A stretch of DNA of 18,292 nt. Origin: Thermoleophilia bacterium. Lineage in GTDB: Bacteria > Actinomycetota > Thermoleophilia > Gaiellales > SKUG01. Positions 1-7,732 of the stretch are shown here, one piece after another. The stretch covers positions 1 through 18,292 of the forward strand of contig JAOPYU010000090.1 of assembly GCA_025964455.1 (NCBI GenBank), written 5' to 3'. Positions within the stretch are counted from its first letter, which is position 1. The number at the start of each line of letters is the position of its first letter. A program made the position numbers and the translations under genes. The notes under the pieces were generated by a model. It saw only the letters and a program-made list of their open reading frames with translations, was not told the DNA's origin and did not search any database.

Positions 1-138
1 GAGCCCGACCACCGCGACGATGAACAGCACGCCCCAGTTGACGGCACGCGACTGCCCGAACAGCCGGCGCACCGGATGACTGAAGTCGATCTTGGAGAGC
101 CGATCCCCACCGGCTCGCAACGCAGCATTCCCACCCAT
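1..138 (-). CDS. N-terminal part of a single-TM membrane protein, possibly FtsB/DivIC-like (runs off the left edge)
   Basis: Only the first 46 codons lie in the window. The product begins MGGNAALRAGGDRL, has a short basic segment (HPVRRLFGQSR) and then enters a hydrophobic stretch (WGVLFIVAVVGL) at about residues 35-46 that continues outside. A short cytoplasmic N-terminus followed by one TM helix fits the septum-formation initiators FtsB/DivIC, which sit just after eno in many actinobacteria; here only pyk intervenes. That identity rests on position, not on a seen domain. The ATG at 136-138 lacks a well-placed Shine-Dalgarno. A good GGAG lies further upstream, 5 nt before an in-frame CTG at 160-162, so the true start could be a little earlier. 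A hairpin separates this gene from pyk. Confidence 0.55.
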   Translation of the reverse strand, partial: MGGNAALRAGGDRLSKIDFSHPVRRLFGQSRAVNWGVLFIVAVVGL

Positions 139-179
139 GCCCCACGAGTTCGTCGGGGGCAGCGCGTCTCCTGCAACGA

Positions 180-199
180 TCCGTCAGGAAACTGACGGA
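180..199 (-). terminator. Hairpin after pyk
   Basis: A perfect 8-bp inverted repeat (TCCGTCAG / CTGACGGA) with a 4-nt loop begins 6 nt after the pyk stop codon. On the minus strand it is followed by TCGTTGC, so there is no real U-tract. It could be a weak or Rho-assisted terminator, or an mRNA-stabilising hairpin between pyk and the membrane-protein gene. The symmetry is seen directly; the function is inferred. Confidence 0.5.
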
Positions 200-205
200 G
201 CCTGC

Positions 206-1687
<1,482 letters not shown>

Positions 1688-1688
1688 G

Positions 1689-2993
1689 TCAGTGAGCCCC
1701 CGCCGCGGCGTGGTCGAAGGGTCGCGCGTACGCCGCATCGCTGCCGAGCTGCTCCTCGATGCGCAGCAGCTGGTTGTACTTGGCGACGCGGTCCGACCGC
1801 GACGGCGCACCCGTCTTGATCTGACCGCAGCCGGTGCCGACCGCGAGGTCGGCGATGATGGGGTCCTCGGTCTCGCCGCTCCTGTGGCTCATGACGTTCG
1901 TGTACCCGTGGCTCCAACCAAGACGCATCGCGGCGATGGTCTCGGACAGGGAGCCGATCTGGTTGACCTTCACGAGCATCGAGTTGGCGATGCCGCCGTC
2001 GATGCCGCGCTGCAGGCGCTCGGGGTTGGTGACGAACAGGTCGTCGCCGACGAGCTGGACCTTCGAGGCGAGCCGCTCGGAGGCGAGCTTCCAGCCGTCC
2101 CAGTCGTCCTCGCTCGTACCGTCCTCGATCGAGACGATCGGCGCACGCGCCATCCACGATTCGTACATGGCGACGATGCCCTCGCCGTCGAGCGACGTGC
2201 CGTCGCCGGCCATCTCGTAGCGTCCGTCCCGGAAGAACTCGGTGGCCGCGGCGTCGAGCGCGATGGAGACCTGCGTGCCGGCGTCGTAGCCCGCCCGGCC
2301 GATCGCTTCGACGAGCAGGTCGAGCGCCTCGACGTTGGAGCCGAGGTCCGGCGCGAAGCCACCCTCGTCACCGACTGCGGTCGAGAGGCCGCGCGCGTCG
2401 ATGTCCTTCTTGAGCTGGTGGAAGATCCGCACGGCGGCGTGCAAGCCCTCGCTGAAGGTCCCGAAGCCGTGCGGGACGATCATGAACTCCTGTACGTCGA
2501 TTGCGTTGTTGGCGTGCTCGCCGCCGTTGATCACGTTGAGCATCGGCACGGGCAGCTGGGCCGGCTGCTCCGTGATCGAATAGGCGTCGCGCAGCCACGC
2601 CCACACCTCGCGCCCTTCAGCCGCAGCGAGGGCCCGGGCGAGGGCGAGCGAGACGCCGAGGATCGCATTGGCGCCGAGGCGACCCTTGTTGGGGGTGCCG
2701 TCGAGCTCGATCATCCTGGCGTCGATCGCCGCATGGTCGCCGGCGTCCGTACCGACGAGCGCGGACGCGAGCTCCCCGTTGACGTTGCCGACGGCCTTGG
2801 TGACACCCTTGCCGCTCCAGTCGCTGCCACCGTCGCGCAGCTCGACCGCCTCGTGCGTGCCGGTGGAGGCGCCGCTCGGCACCGCTGCACGGCCGACCAC
2901 GCCGCCATCGAGCCCCACTTCCACCTCGACCGTCGGATTGCCTCGGGAATCGAGGATCTGGCGGGCGTGGACGCTGCGGATCGTGCTGCTCAC
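1689..2993 (-). CDS. eno: Enolase (phosphopyruvate hydratase)
   Basis: Dehydrates 2-phosphoglycerate to phosphoenolpyruvate; cytoplasmic, Mg-dependent. The 434-aa product has the family's usual length and all expected motifs: the N-terminal [11 protein letters not shown], the mobile loop [11 protein letters not shown] (41-51), H160 in GGEHANN, E210 in GDEGGFAP, metal ligands D247, E290 (SIEDG) and D317 (GDDLF), catalytic K342 in the signature [23 protein letters not shown] (369-377) and K393 (GQIKTG). It starts with GTG at 2991-2993, with AAGGGA 8 nt upstream. No in-frame start lies closer to the preceding gene. It heads the eno-pyk pair. Its leader contains an inverted repeat that covers the Shine-Dalgarno sequence (separate entry). 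Place in the conserved mfd-mazG-eno block supports the call. Confidence 0.98.
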   Translation of the reverse strand: MSSTIRSVHARQILDSRGNPTVEVEVGLDGGVVGRAAVPSGASTGTHEAVELRDGGSDWSGKGVTKAVGNVNGELASALVGTDAGDHAAIDARMIELDGTPNKGRLGANAILGVSLALARALAAAEGREVWAWLRDAYSITEQPAQLPVPMLNVINGGEHANNAIDVQEFMIVPHGFGTFSEGLHAAVRIFHQLKKDIDARGLSTAVGDEGGFAPDLGSNVEALDLLVEAIGRAGYDAGTQVSIALDAAATEFFRDGRYEMAGDGTSLDGEGIVAMYESWMARAPIVSIEDGTSEDDWDGWKLASERLASKVQLVGDDLFVTNPERLQRGIDGGIANSMLVKVNQIGSLSETIAAMRLGWSHGYTNVMSHRSGETEDPIIADLAVGTGCGQIKTGAPSRSDRVAKYNQLLRIEEQLGSDAAYARPFDHAAAGAH

Positions 2994-2999
2994 GTGGTA

Positions 3000-3070
3000 G
3001 TTCCCTTCACGGTGACGAGGTGCCGGTTCGATCGGCCTCGATACTCGCGCACGCGAAGGTGAAGGGCAAC
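3000..3070 (-). promoter_or_regulatory. Inverted repeat masking the eno ribosome-binding site
   Basis: The 11 bases at 3000-3010 are complementary to 3059-3070 with one bulged base (CCCTTCAC pairs with GTGAAGGG, extended by GTT with AAC), enclosing a 48-nt loop. The 3' arm on the eno strand contains the eno Shine-Dalgarno AAGGGA (3002-3007). If transcription starts upstream of 3070, the leader could fold so that ribosome access is blocked. No clear -10 hexamer was identified here. Pairing is seen; regulation is inference. Confidence 0.4.
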
Positions 3071-3095
3071 TGGCGTTGGATCGCTATCCGTCGGC

Positions 3096-3854
3096 TCAGG
3101 TCACGAACGGCGGCTGGCCACCGGCGTGGTGCTGCGGCTGGATCGCCGTGTAGACGTACGCCACCGGCTGCACGGGCGCGGGTCGCGCGTCAGCGGGCGC
3201 CCAGGCGAATCGGGGCATGGCGAGATGCAGGCGTCGGTCGCCCTGGCGTGCACCGCAGTAGAGCAGGACGCCGATCGGAACGAGCATGCCGGCGACGAGG
3301 ACCATGAGCAGCGTCTCCGCAGCGCCGGTGAAGGGCAGCTCGCCCGCGGGCGCGCCTCCGCCTGCACCTGCGCCGGCCGCGCTGGGCGGCATGCCGCCGC
3401 TCGTGCCCCCGCCGTCGACGACCTTGGTGGAGCTGGAAGCTGCGGGCGTCTTCGCGGCTGCGTGGCCGGTGTGGCTGCTCGAGCCGTTGGTGCCGCCCCC
3501 GCTCGCCTTCTTGACGGGAGTGGCGATCGAGCCCATGTCGGCCTTCGGGGCGGACGTCGCCGGCTTGGTGCCGGTACTGGCGCCGGTTCCTGCGCCAGCG
3601 GCGGGCGTGGACCCGGTCGTGGGCGTGGTCGTGCCGCTCGGCGGCGTCGGCTGGGCGCCCGGAGCGGGCGTGGTGGCAGCTGCGCCACCGCCGGTGACCG
3701 TGGTCTCGGGGTTTGCCGGCACTGCGACGTCGTGGTGCTCACCCTCGTGGGCGGAGGCCGCGGGCACGACGATCGCGATCGCAGCTGCCGCGAGGATGGT
3801 CGTCGTGATCGCGATCGCGCCCATCGATCGCGCGCGCATCCAGCCTGCAGTCAT
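3096..3854 (-). CDS. Secreted Ala/Thr/Pro-rich LPFTG protein with His-rich mature N-terminus
   Basis: A 252-aa envelope protein of unknown function. Residues 1-35 are a Sec signal peptide (basic start MTAGWMRARS, hydrophobic core, AxA site ASA), after which the mature chain would begin HEGEHHD. A long low-complexity Ala/Thr/Pro/Gly/Ser region (about 45-170) resembles a wall-spanning stalk. LPFTG is at 173-177, followed by a TM helix at 181-199 and a basic GARQGDRR, as in sortase substrates. Unlike typical sortase tails, about 50 further residues follow, rich in Pro, Gln and aromatics and ending QPPFVT. No enzymatic domain is visible. The ATG at 3852-3854 has GGGGGA 4 nt upstream, and a tiny upstream ORF overlaps it. 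No TA-containing -10 was found in the 111-nt gap before it. Membrane anchoring without sortase cleavage is an alternative. Confidence 0.85.
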   Translation of the reverse strand: MTAGWMRARSMGAIAITTTILAAAAIAIVVPAASAHEGEHHDVAVPANPETTVTGGGAAATTPAPGAQPTPPSGTTTPTTGSTPAAGAGTGASTGTKPATSAPKADMGSIATPVKKASGGGTNGSSSHTGHAAAKTPAASSSTKVVDGGGTSGGMPPSAAGAGAGGGAPAGELPFTGAAETLLMVLVAGMLVPIGVLLYCGARQGDRRLHLAMPRFAWAPADARPAPVQPVAYVYTAIQPQHHAGGQPPFVT

Positions 3855-3871
3855 CGTGTCCCCCGTCTCAT
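3851..3871 (-). other. Possible six-codon leader ORF overlapping the LPFTG gene start
   Basis: An ATG at 3869-3871 begins MRRGTR and then stops at a TGA that shares ATGA with the LPFTG gene start. AGGAGG at 3880-3885 lies 8 nt upstream, a better Shine-Dalgarno and spacing than that of the main gene. This could be a translational-coupling leader, or chance in GC-rich sequence; nothing else supports it. Confidence 0.25.
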
Positions 3872-3911
3872 GCCGGGCGCCTCCTGCGCGCGACACCTCC
3901 AGTGGACCACC

Positions 3912-3939
3912 GGATGGCCGGTTCGGCAACCCCGGATCC
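3912..3939 (-). terminator. Imperfect hairpin after the DUF488 gene
   Basis: About 26 nt past the DUF488 stop, GGAT-CCGG-TT pairs with AA-CCGG-ATCC around a GCCG loop, with GG and CC bulges. There is no U-tract. It is plausibly a terminator or mRNA 3' end structure separating DUF488 from the LPFTG gene, though it could equally sit in a read-through leader. Confidence 0.3.
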
Positions 3940-3965
3940 GCAGGCTCGCGGACGCCTCCCGCGGC

Positions 3966-4430
3966 TCAGGTGGGCCCGTCCCAGCCCAGGTGCACGGCGG
4001 TCGTGCCGTGCGCGCGCGCGAGTTCCTCGCAGACCACCATGCGATGGCACACGCGTGGATCGTGCTCGAAGCACAGGATCGCGACCGGCTCCGCCTCGAT
4101 CCGCTCGGCGAGCACGCCCAGCTCGTAGGTCGCGGTCGGGTCGCCGAGCAGGTACTCGCGGTACTGCTCGCGCGCCGGGTCGGTGTTGCCGGCCCGGAAC
4201 TCAGCCCGGATGTCGAGCGGCGTGCCAAGTGCCCGCAGGTGCTCGTAGGTGATGCCGACCTCTGCGAGGCCCGAGGTGAGCGTCGACTTGGAGAACCCGG
4301 GCTTGCGGCTCTGGGCCCGGATGCGGATGTCCACCAGCCGGGTGATTCCGGCGTCGGTCAGGAGGCGCAGCAGGTCGTGCTGGGCACGTCCCTCGTAGCC
4401 GATGGTCGAGATGGTCGTCGTCGCCGCCAT
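3966..4430 (-). CDS. DUF488 family protein
   Basis: A small cytoplasmic protein of 154 aa whose molecular role is not established. Family features are clear: the N-terminal TIGYEGR (9-15), LVDIR (32-36), SRKPGFSK (41-48), then EHLRALG, and the C-terminal CFEHDPRVCHRMVV (120-133) with two cysteines and the CHR motif typical of DUF488. The start was set at the ATG 4428-4430 because TIGYEG follows closely. Upstream codons read through the promoter region and add only Arg/Gly/Ala residues. There is no good Shine-Dalgarno; instead a GGTAGGTC element lies 7 nt before the ATG, suggesting a leaderless transcript. The M15 peptidase gene ends 29 nt upstream, so partial co-transcription is possible. Confidence 0.9.
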   Translation of the reverse strand: MAATTTISTIGYEGRAQHDLLRLLTDAGITRLVDIRIRAQSRKPGFSKSTLTSGLAEVGITYEHLRALGTPLDIRAEFRAGNTDPAREQYREYLLGDPTATYELGVLAERIEAEPVAILCFEHDPRVCHRMVVCEELARAHGTTAVHLGWDGPT

Positions 4431-4437
4431 GGGCGCA

Positions 4438-4445
4438 GACCTACC
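4438..4445 (-). promoter_or_regulatory. -10-like GGTAGGTC before DUF488 (leaderless spacing)
   Basis: Minus-strand GGTAGGTC; the hexamer TAGGTC ends 7 nt before the ATG at 4430. It differs from TANNNT at the last base. Read as a promoter it would give a leaderless mRNA. Read as a ribosome site, GGTAGG would be a poor Shine-Dalgarno. No -35 was recognised. Confidence 0.35.
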
Positions 4446-4459
4446 CGCAGCGGCGCTCG

Positions 4460-5059
4460 CTAGCCCTTGACCTCGACGTGCCACGGCTCCCCGGGCACCG
4501 GGAAGTGCAGCCCGAGCTGGAGCGCGAGCTCCTTGGCCTTCGGGTTGCTCGCGAGGTTGGTGCCGCCGATCGCGGCGTCGGCAGCGTTGCCGCTCTCATG
4601 ACGCGACGTGCCGGGCTTGGCGGCCAGGTTGCCGCGGCCCGCCTTGTACGCGGCATACAGCTCCTCCTGCTCCGCGCGCGACCGGAACCCGGAATTGACG
4701 TTGACCTTCTCGCCGAGCTGCGAGCCGAGTTTCGCCAGGCGCGTCAGCAATTCGCGGTCGAGCCCATCGGTGTCGCCCGTGACCCACTTCGCGACGTCGG
4801 CCTCGGGCGCGGAACCGGCTGGCTTCGACCCGGAAGTGTGCTCAGGCCGGCCTGCGCCGCTCGCTGGTTTCCGGAAACGGTCGGTGGCGCCGCCGCCCAG
4901 TGCTTCCACGCCGCCAGCCGCGCCAGCGATCGCTCCGCTCCCGCGCGCCGCGGGCGAGCAGTGACACCCGGACGACGCCGCGCGCGCAGGTCGAGGCGAT
5001 GGTGTGGACGTACCGGTCGATGGCATCGACCGGGGCAGTGCGGCGAGCGTGGCTGTCAC
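4460..5059 (-). CDS. M15 (VanY/D,D-carboxypeptidase-like) zinc peptidase
   Basis: Predicted zinc peptidase that trims D-Ala-D-Ala peptidoglycan peptides or related substrates. The catalytic domain fills about residues 88-199: SGFRSRAEQEELY (123-135), SRHESGNAADA (152-162) supplying zinc ligands H154 and D161, and EPWHVE (191-196) with H194 as third ligand and E191 as likely catalytic base. The start is decided by the ribosome site: GGAGG at 5066-5070 lies 6 nt before the GTG at 5057-5059. The frame stays open beyond this, but that stretch overlaps the divergent M4 control region. From this start (199 aa) the first ~85 residues are low complexity (Ser/Thr/Pro/Ala/Gly, CHC at 32-34) with no evident Sec signal peptide, which is odd for a wall enzyme. 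It is divergent from the M4 protease gene, 214 nt apart. Confidence 0.88.
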   Translation of the reverse strand: MTATLAALPRSMPSTGTSTPSPRPARAASSGCHCSPAARGSGAIAGAAGGVEALGGGATDRFRKPASGAGRPEHTSGSKPAGSAPEADVAKWVTGDTDGLDRELLTRLAKLGSQLGEKVNVNSGFRSRAEQEELYAAYKAGRGNLAAKPGTSRHESGNAADAAIGGTNLASNPKAKELALQLGLHFPVPGEPWHVEVKG

Positions 5060-5273
5060 GCGATTCCTCCCGAGCGGCGAGTGGCGTGGTGCCCTGGCGA
5101 GGCGTCCACTCGGCGCGATCCGTCCATCGTGCGGCCATGGGGTGCACGAGACAAGGGGGATGCGGCCCGGGGCTCCGGGCGATCCGCGACGTTGCGACCT
5201 TCGGTACTGGTACCATCCCGAGCGCCTGGGAGGGCACCCGCGCTGGAGGGCGCGGCACATCAAGGAGGATGAC
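5060..5273. promoter_or_regulatory. Divergent control region between M15 and M4 peptidase genes
   Basis: This 214-nt gap must hold the promoters of both genes. On the plus strand GGTACCAT (5209-5216; TACCAT fits TANNNT) is the best -10 for the M4 gene, giving a leader of about 50 nt. It overlaps an inverted repeat GGTAC-TG-GTACC (5203-5214), a possible operator. On the minus strand a 7-bp stem (5078-5084 with 5106-5112, CGAGTGG/CCACTCG) lies just before the M15 Shine-Dalgarno and could fold in its leader. No convincing -35 was found on either strand. Confidence 0.4.
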
Positions 5274-6947
5274 ATGCAGATCATGCCGATGGGCGGCCTT
5301 GGCGCCGTGCCCGTGAACACCCCGACGCCCGCACCGCACGGTCACGGCCACGAGGCCCCGCTGACGGGCCCGATGGATTCGGTCGTCGACCCGGGAACGC
5401 TGTCGACGTCGTCCACGGCGGACGTGATCAAGCCCGGCGCTCGGCCCGGCCGCCAGGACGTGGCCAACCTCGATCGTGCCGTCGCAGGCATCGTCGAGGC
5501 GGACGGCTCCGCACGCGTGACGATCGACCGCGGCTCCAACACCGCGACCTTCGTCACCGGTGAGTTCGGCGTCGTCGTGCGACCCGGCGTCGGCGGCAGC
5601 GGCCCCGACAAGCTCGCGCGCACCTTCCTCTCCCAGCATGGCGGACTGTTCGGCATCGCCGACCAGCACGCCGAGCTGAAGCTCGTGAACGTCGAGAAGG
5701 ACGAGGTCGGCTTCCGGCACTACAAGTACCAGCAGCTCCACCAGGGCCTGCCGGTCTTCGGCCAGCAGCTCGTCGTGCACTCCAAGGGCGACAGCGTCAC
5801 GGCCGTCGGCGGTCGACTGACCCCGAACATCGGTATCGCCGAGCCCCGCCTCGACGCTGCCGCCGCCGCACAGCGCGCCCTGGCCGCGACGCGGAAGAAC
5901 CTGGTCGCGGATTCCACGCCCGCCGGCGAGCTGCGTGCGGTCGGCGCGCAGGAGCTCGGCTGGTACACCCTGCAGGACGGCACCCCGCGCCTGGCCTACG
6001 AGGTCGTCGTCGGCGCCCGCGAGGACCAGCGCTGGCAGATGTACATCGACGCGAAGTCGGGCGAGACGCTCGACAAGTGGTCGCTCGTGCACAGCGCGCT
6101 GAGCCGCGAGACTGTCGACGCCAAGAGCGGCAAGGTCCGCAAGGAAGGCGACGCACCCACCGGCGACGAGGTGCTCGACGTCGCGCACGACAACGCCGAG
6201 GGCGTCTACGACTTCTACCACTCCAAGTTCGGTCGGGATTCGATCGACGACCGTGGCATGAAGCTCAAGAGCGTGGTCCACTACGGGAACAAGTACAACA
6301 ACGCGTTCTGGAACGGGTCGCACATGACCTACGGCGACGGCGACGGCGTGCGCTTCATCCCGTTCGGTCTCGCCGCCGACGTGGTCGGTCACGAGATGAC
6401 CCACGGCGTGACCGAGCGCACGGCCGGGCTGCGCTACCAGCGCCAGTCGGGCGCGATCAACGAGAGCTGGAGCGACGTCTTCGGCAACCTCATCGAGAAG
6501 TGGATGGATGCGGAGGCCGGCAAGGGCGAGCGCGATCCCAACTGGCTGATCGGCGAGGAGATCTTCACGCCGGGCGTCGAAGGCGATGCGCTGCGTTCGA
6601 TGTCGAAGCCGGGTTCGGGCTACGACAAGGACCCGCAGCCGGGCCACATGAAGGACTACAAGGACACGTCGTCCGACAACGGTGGCGTGCACATCAACTC
6701 CGGCATCCCGAACAAGGCGGCGTACGAGGTCGCGATGGCGATCGGGCAGGAGAAGCTGTCGGATGTCTGGTACCGCGCGCTGACCAAGTACATGACGTCC
6801 TCGACTCAGTTCGCTGACGCCGCCAACTTCACCGTGCAGAGCGCCGTGGACCTGTACGGCAGCGGCTCCGCGGAAGCGAAGGCCGTGGCCGACGCGTGGA
6901 CCAGCGTCGGTCTCACGCCGAGCCTGAAGCCCGGCGTCAACGCCTGA
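5274..6947 (+). CDS. M4 family (thermolysin-like) zinc metalloprotease zymogen
   Basis: Neutral metalloendopeptidase precursor of 557 aa. Domains in order: an odd N-terminus (MQIMPMGGLG, then Pro/His-rich with HGHGH at 22-26), an FTP-type propeptide around 110-170 (LFGIADQHAELKLVNVE, GLPVFGQQLVVH), a PepSY-like inhibitory segment around 190-260 (AYEVVVGA, MYIDAKSGE), and the catalytic domain from about 295. Catalytic features: HEMTH (373-377; zinc His and catalytic Glu), the third zinc ligand E397 in NESWSD, and DNGGVHINSGIPNKAAY with H473 matching the transition-state His of thermolysin. The ATG at 5274 has AAGGAGG 5 nt upstream, a strong and unambiguous start. M4 proteases are normally secreted through Sec, yet no hydrophobic signal peptide is present, as in the intracellular protealysin group. 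A strong hairpin follows the stop. Confidence 0.95.
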   Translation: MQIMPMGGLGAVPVNTPTPAPHGHGHEAPLTGPMDSVVDPGTLSTSSTADVIKPGARPGRQDVANLDRAVAGIVEADGSARVTIDRGSNTATFVTGEFGVVVRPGVGGSGPDKLARTFLSQHGGLFGIADQHAELKLVNVEKDEVGFRHYKYQQLHQGLPVFGQQLVVHSKGDSVTAVGGRLTPNIGIAEPRLDAAAAAQRALAATRKNLVADSTPAGELRAVGAQELGWYTLQDGTPRLAYEVVVGAREDQRWQMYIDAKSGETLDKWSLVHSALSRETVDAKSGKVRKEGDAPTGDEVLDVAHDNAEGVYDFYHSKFGRDSIDDRGMKLKSVVHYGNKYNNAFWNGSHMTYGDGDGVRFIPFGLAADVVGHEMTHGVTERTAGLRYQRQSGAINESWSDVFGNLIEKWMDAEAGKGERDPNWLIGEEIFTPGVEGDALRSMSKPGSGYDKDPQPGHMKDYKDTSSDNGGVHINSGIPNKAAYEVAMAIGQEKLSDVWYRALTKYMTSSTQFADAANFTVQSAVDLYGSGSAEAKAVADAWTSVGLTPSLKPGVNA

Positions 6948-6974
6948 GCTGAGCAAGCATGAACTGGGTGACGG

Positions 6975-7008
6975 GCTGGGCGATGCGACGGAGTTCGCGT
7001 CGCCCAGC
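6975..7008 (+). terminator. Strong hairpin terminator after the M4 gene
   Basis: A 14-bp stem with one G-T pair and a 6-nt loop (GCTGGGCGATGCGA / TCGCGTCGCCCAGC) begins 27 nt after the M4 stop codon. It is followed by TGCGTCTT, only weakly T-rich. It is the most stable hairpin I found in the window and separates the M4 transcript from the lipoprotein gene that follows. Confidence 0.7.
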
Positions 7009-7027
7009 TGCGTCTTCCGGCGCCATC

Positions 7028-7035
7028 GGTAGGCT
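7028..7035 (+). promoter_or_regulatory. -10-like GGTAGGCT before the lipoprotein gene (leaderless spacing)
   Basis: TAGGCT fits TANNNT and ends 7 nt before the ATG at 7043, the spacing expected of a leaderless actinobacterial mRNA. It lies 20 nt after the M4 terminator stem. A weak Shine-Dalgarno reading of GGTAGG cannot be excluded. Confidence 0.45.
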
Positions 7036-7042
7036 CCCGGGC

Positions 7043-7729
7043 ATGAGCTTCCGCACCCGAACGATCATCGCCCCCATCGCCCTCCTCGTCCTCGCCCTCG
7101 CGGTCGCCGCATGTGGCGGCGACGACTCGTCGCCGAAGGCGAAGTCCAAGGGTGAGACGGCCAAGGAGCGACGCGCCAAGGAGCGCGTCGGCTACTTCGA
7201 CCAGCGCGAGAGCAAGGCCTTCAACACGGCGCTGACGGCGTACAACGCCGATCTCGAGGCCTTCACCAAGGGGGTCACCCCGTGCAACGACCGGACGCAG
7301 AAGCTGTTCGACCAGGGCAAGCCGGTCGCCGCACAGGCCGCCTGCCACATCGAGGAGTCGACACGCATGGTCGATGCCGTCGCACAGCTGCGGGAGACCT
7401 TCGACGGCTTCGGACGCGAGTACCGGGCATCGTGCGACGCACAGCGGGAGAAGTTCTCCGCGTTCCTCGCATCGTACGAGAAGGCCTGGGCCAAGACCCG
7501 CTCCAACTGGCAGGCGTATGCCAAGGGCGACCGCAGCCACGACGATGAGGTCGCGCCGGATGTGAAGGCGGCCTCCACGATGGCCGGCCAGCTCAACGAC
7601 GTCCAGATGCCCGCCATCTCCAAGGCGTGCTACACGAAGGCCGATATCCAGGACTCGGCGGACGCCGCCGCGACGTCCGGCGATGACGCCACCGCGGACG
7701 ATTCGTCGAAGGACGAGCCGACCGGCTGA
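7043..7729 (+). CDS. Four-cysteine helical lipoprotein, unknown function
   Basis: A 228-aa predicted lipoprotein. The N-terminus MSFRTRT plus a hydrophobic core (IIAPIALLVLALAVA) leads to the lipobox VAAC, with acylated Cys24 followed by GGDDSS. A charged Lys/Glu linker (33-48) precedes a predicted helical domain (about 50-195) with four cysteines at 81, 101, 131 and 196, enough for two disulfides outside the membrane. The tail is acidic (DDATADDSSKDEPTG). I do not recognise a family. The ATG at 7043 is chosen because the signal peptide starts there; the in-frame upstream sequence overlaps the M4 terminator. The gene has its own -10-like motif, so it is probably not an M4 operon member. It ends 3 nt from the convergent 143-aa gene. 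A role in the envelope, possibly linked to the neighbouring peptidases, is only a guess. Confidence 0.85.
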   Translation: MSFRTRTIIAPIALLVLALAVAACGGDDSSPKAKSKGETAKERRAKERVGYFDQRESKAFNTALTAYNADLEAFTKGVTPCNDRTQKLFDQGKPVAAQAACHIEESTRMVDAVAQLRETFDGFGREYRASCDAQREKFSAFLASYEKAWAKTRSNWQAYAKGDRSHDDEVAPDVKAASTMAGQLNDVQMPAISKACYTKADIQDSADAAATSGDDATADDSSKDEPTG

Positions 7730-7732
7730 CGC

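Noticed and set aside
1688..1810. 41-residue upstream extension of pyk overlapping eno
   Set aside because: The stretch is Arg/Ser/Thr shadow of the eno C-terminus. MGDIEINGEVRR is at the expected distance from the conserved TKIVCTIGPSS.
3855..3929. 25-residue upstream extension of the LPFTG protein
   Set aside because: It would place charged residues before the signal peptide; the ATG at 3854 gives a standard signal peptide.
5060..5320. 87-residue upstream extension of the M15 peptidase
   Set aside because: It would overlap the M4 start and its Shine-Dalgarno, has a biased composition, and a clear ribosome site marks the GTG at 5059.
4842..6956. A minus-strand open frame of 704 codons opposite the M4 gene
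   Set aside because: The M4 gene has HEMTH, NESWSD and a perfect Shine-Dalgarno; the opposite frame shows only biased low-information sequence.
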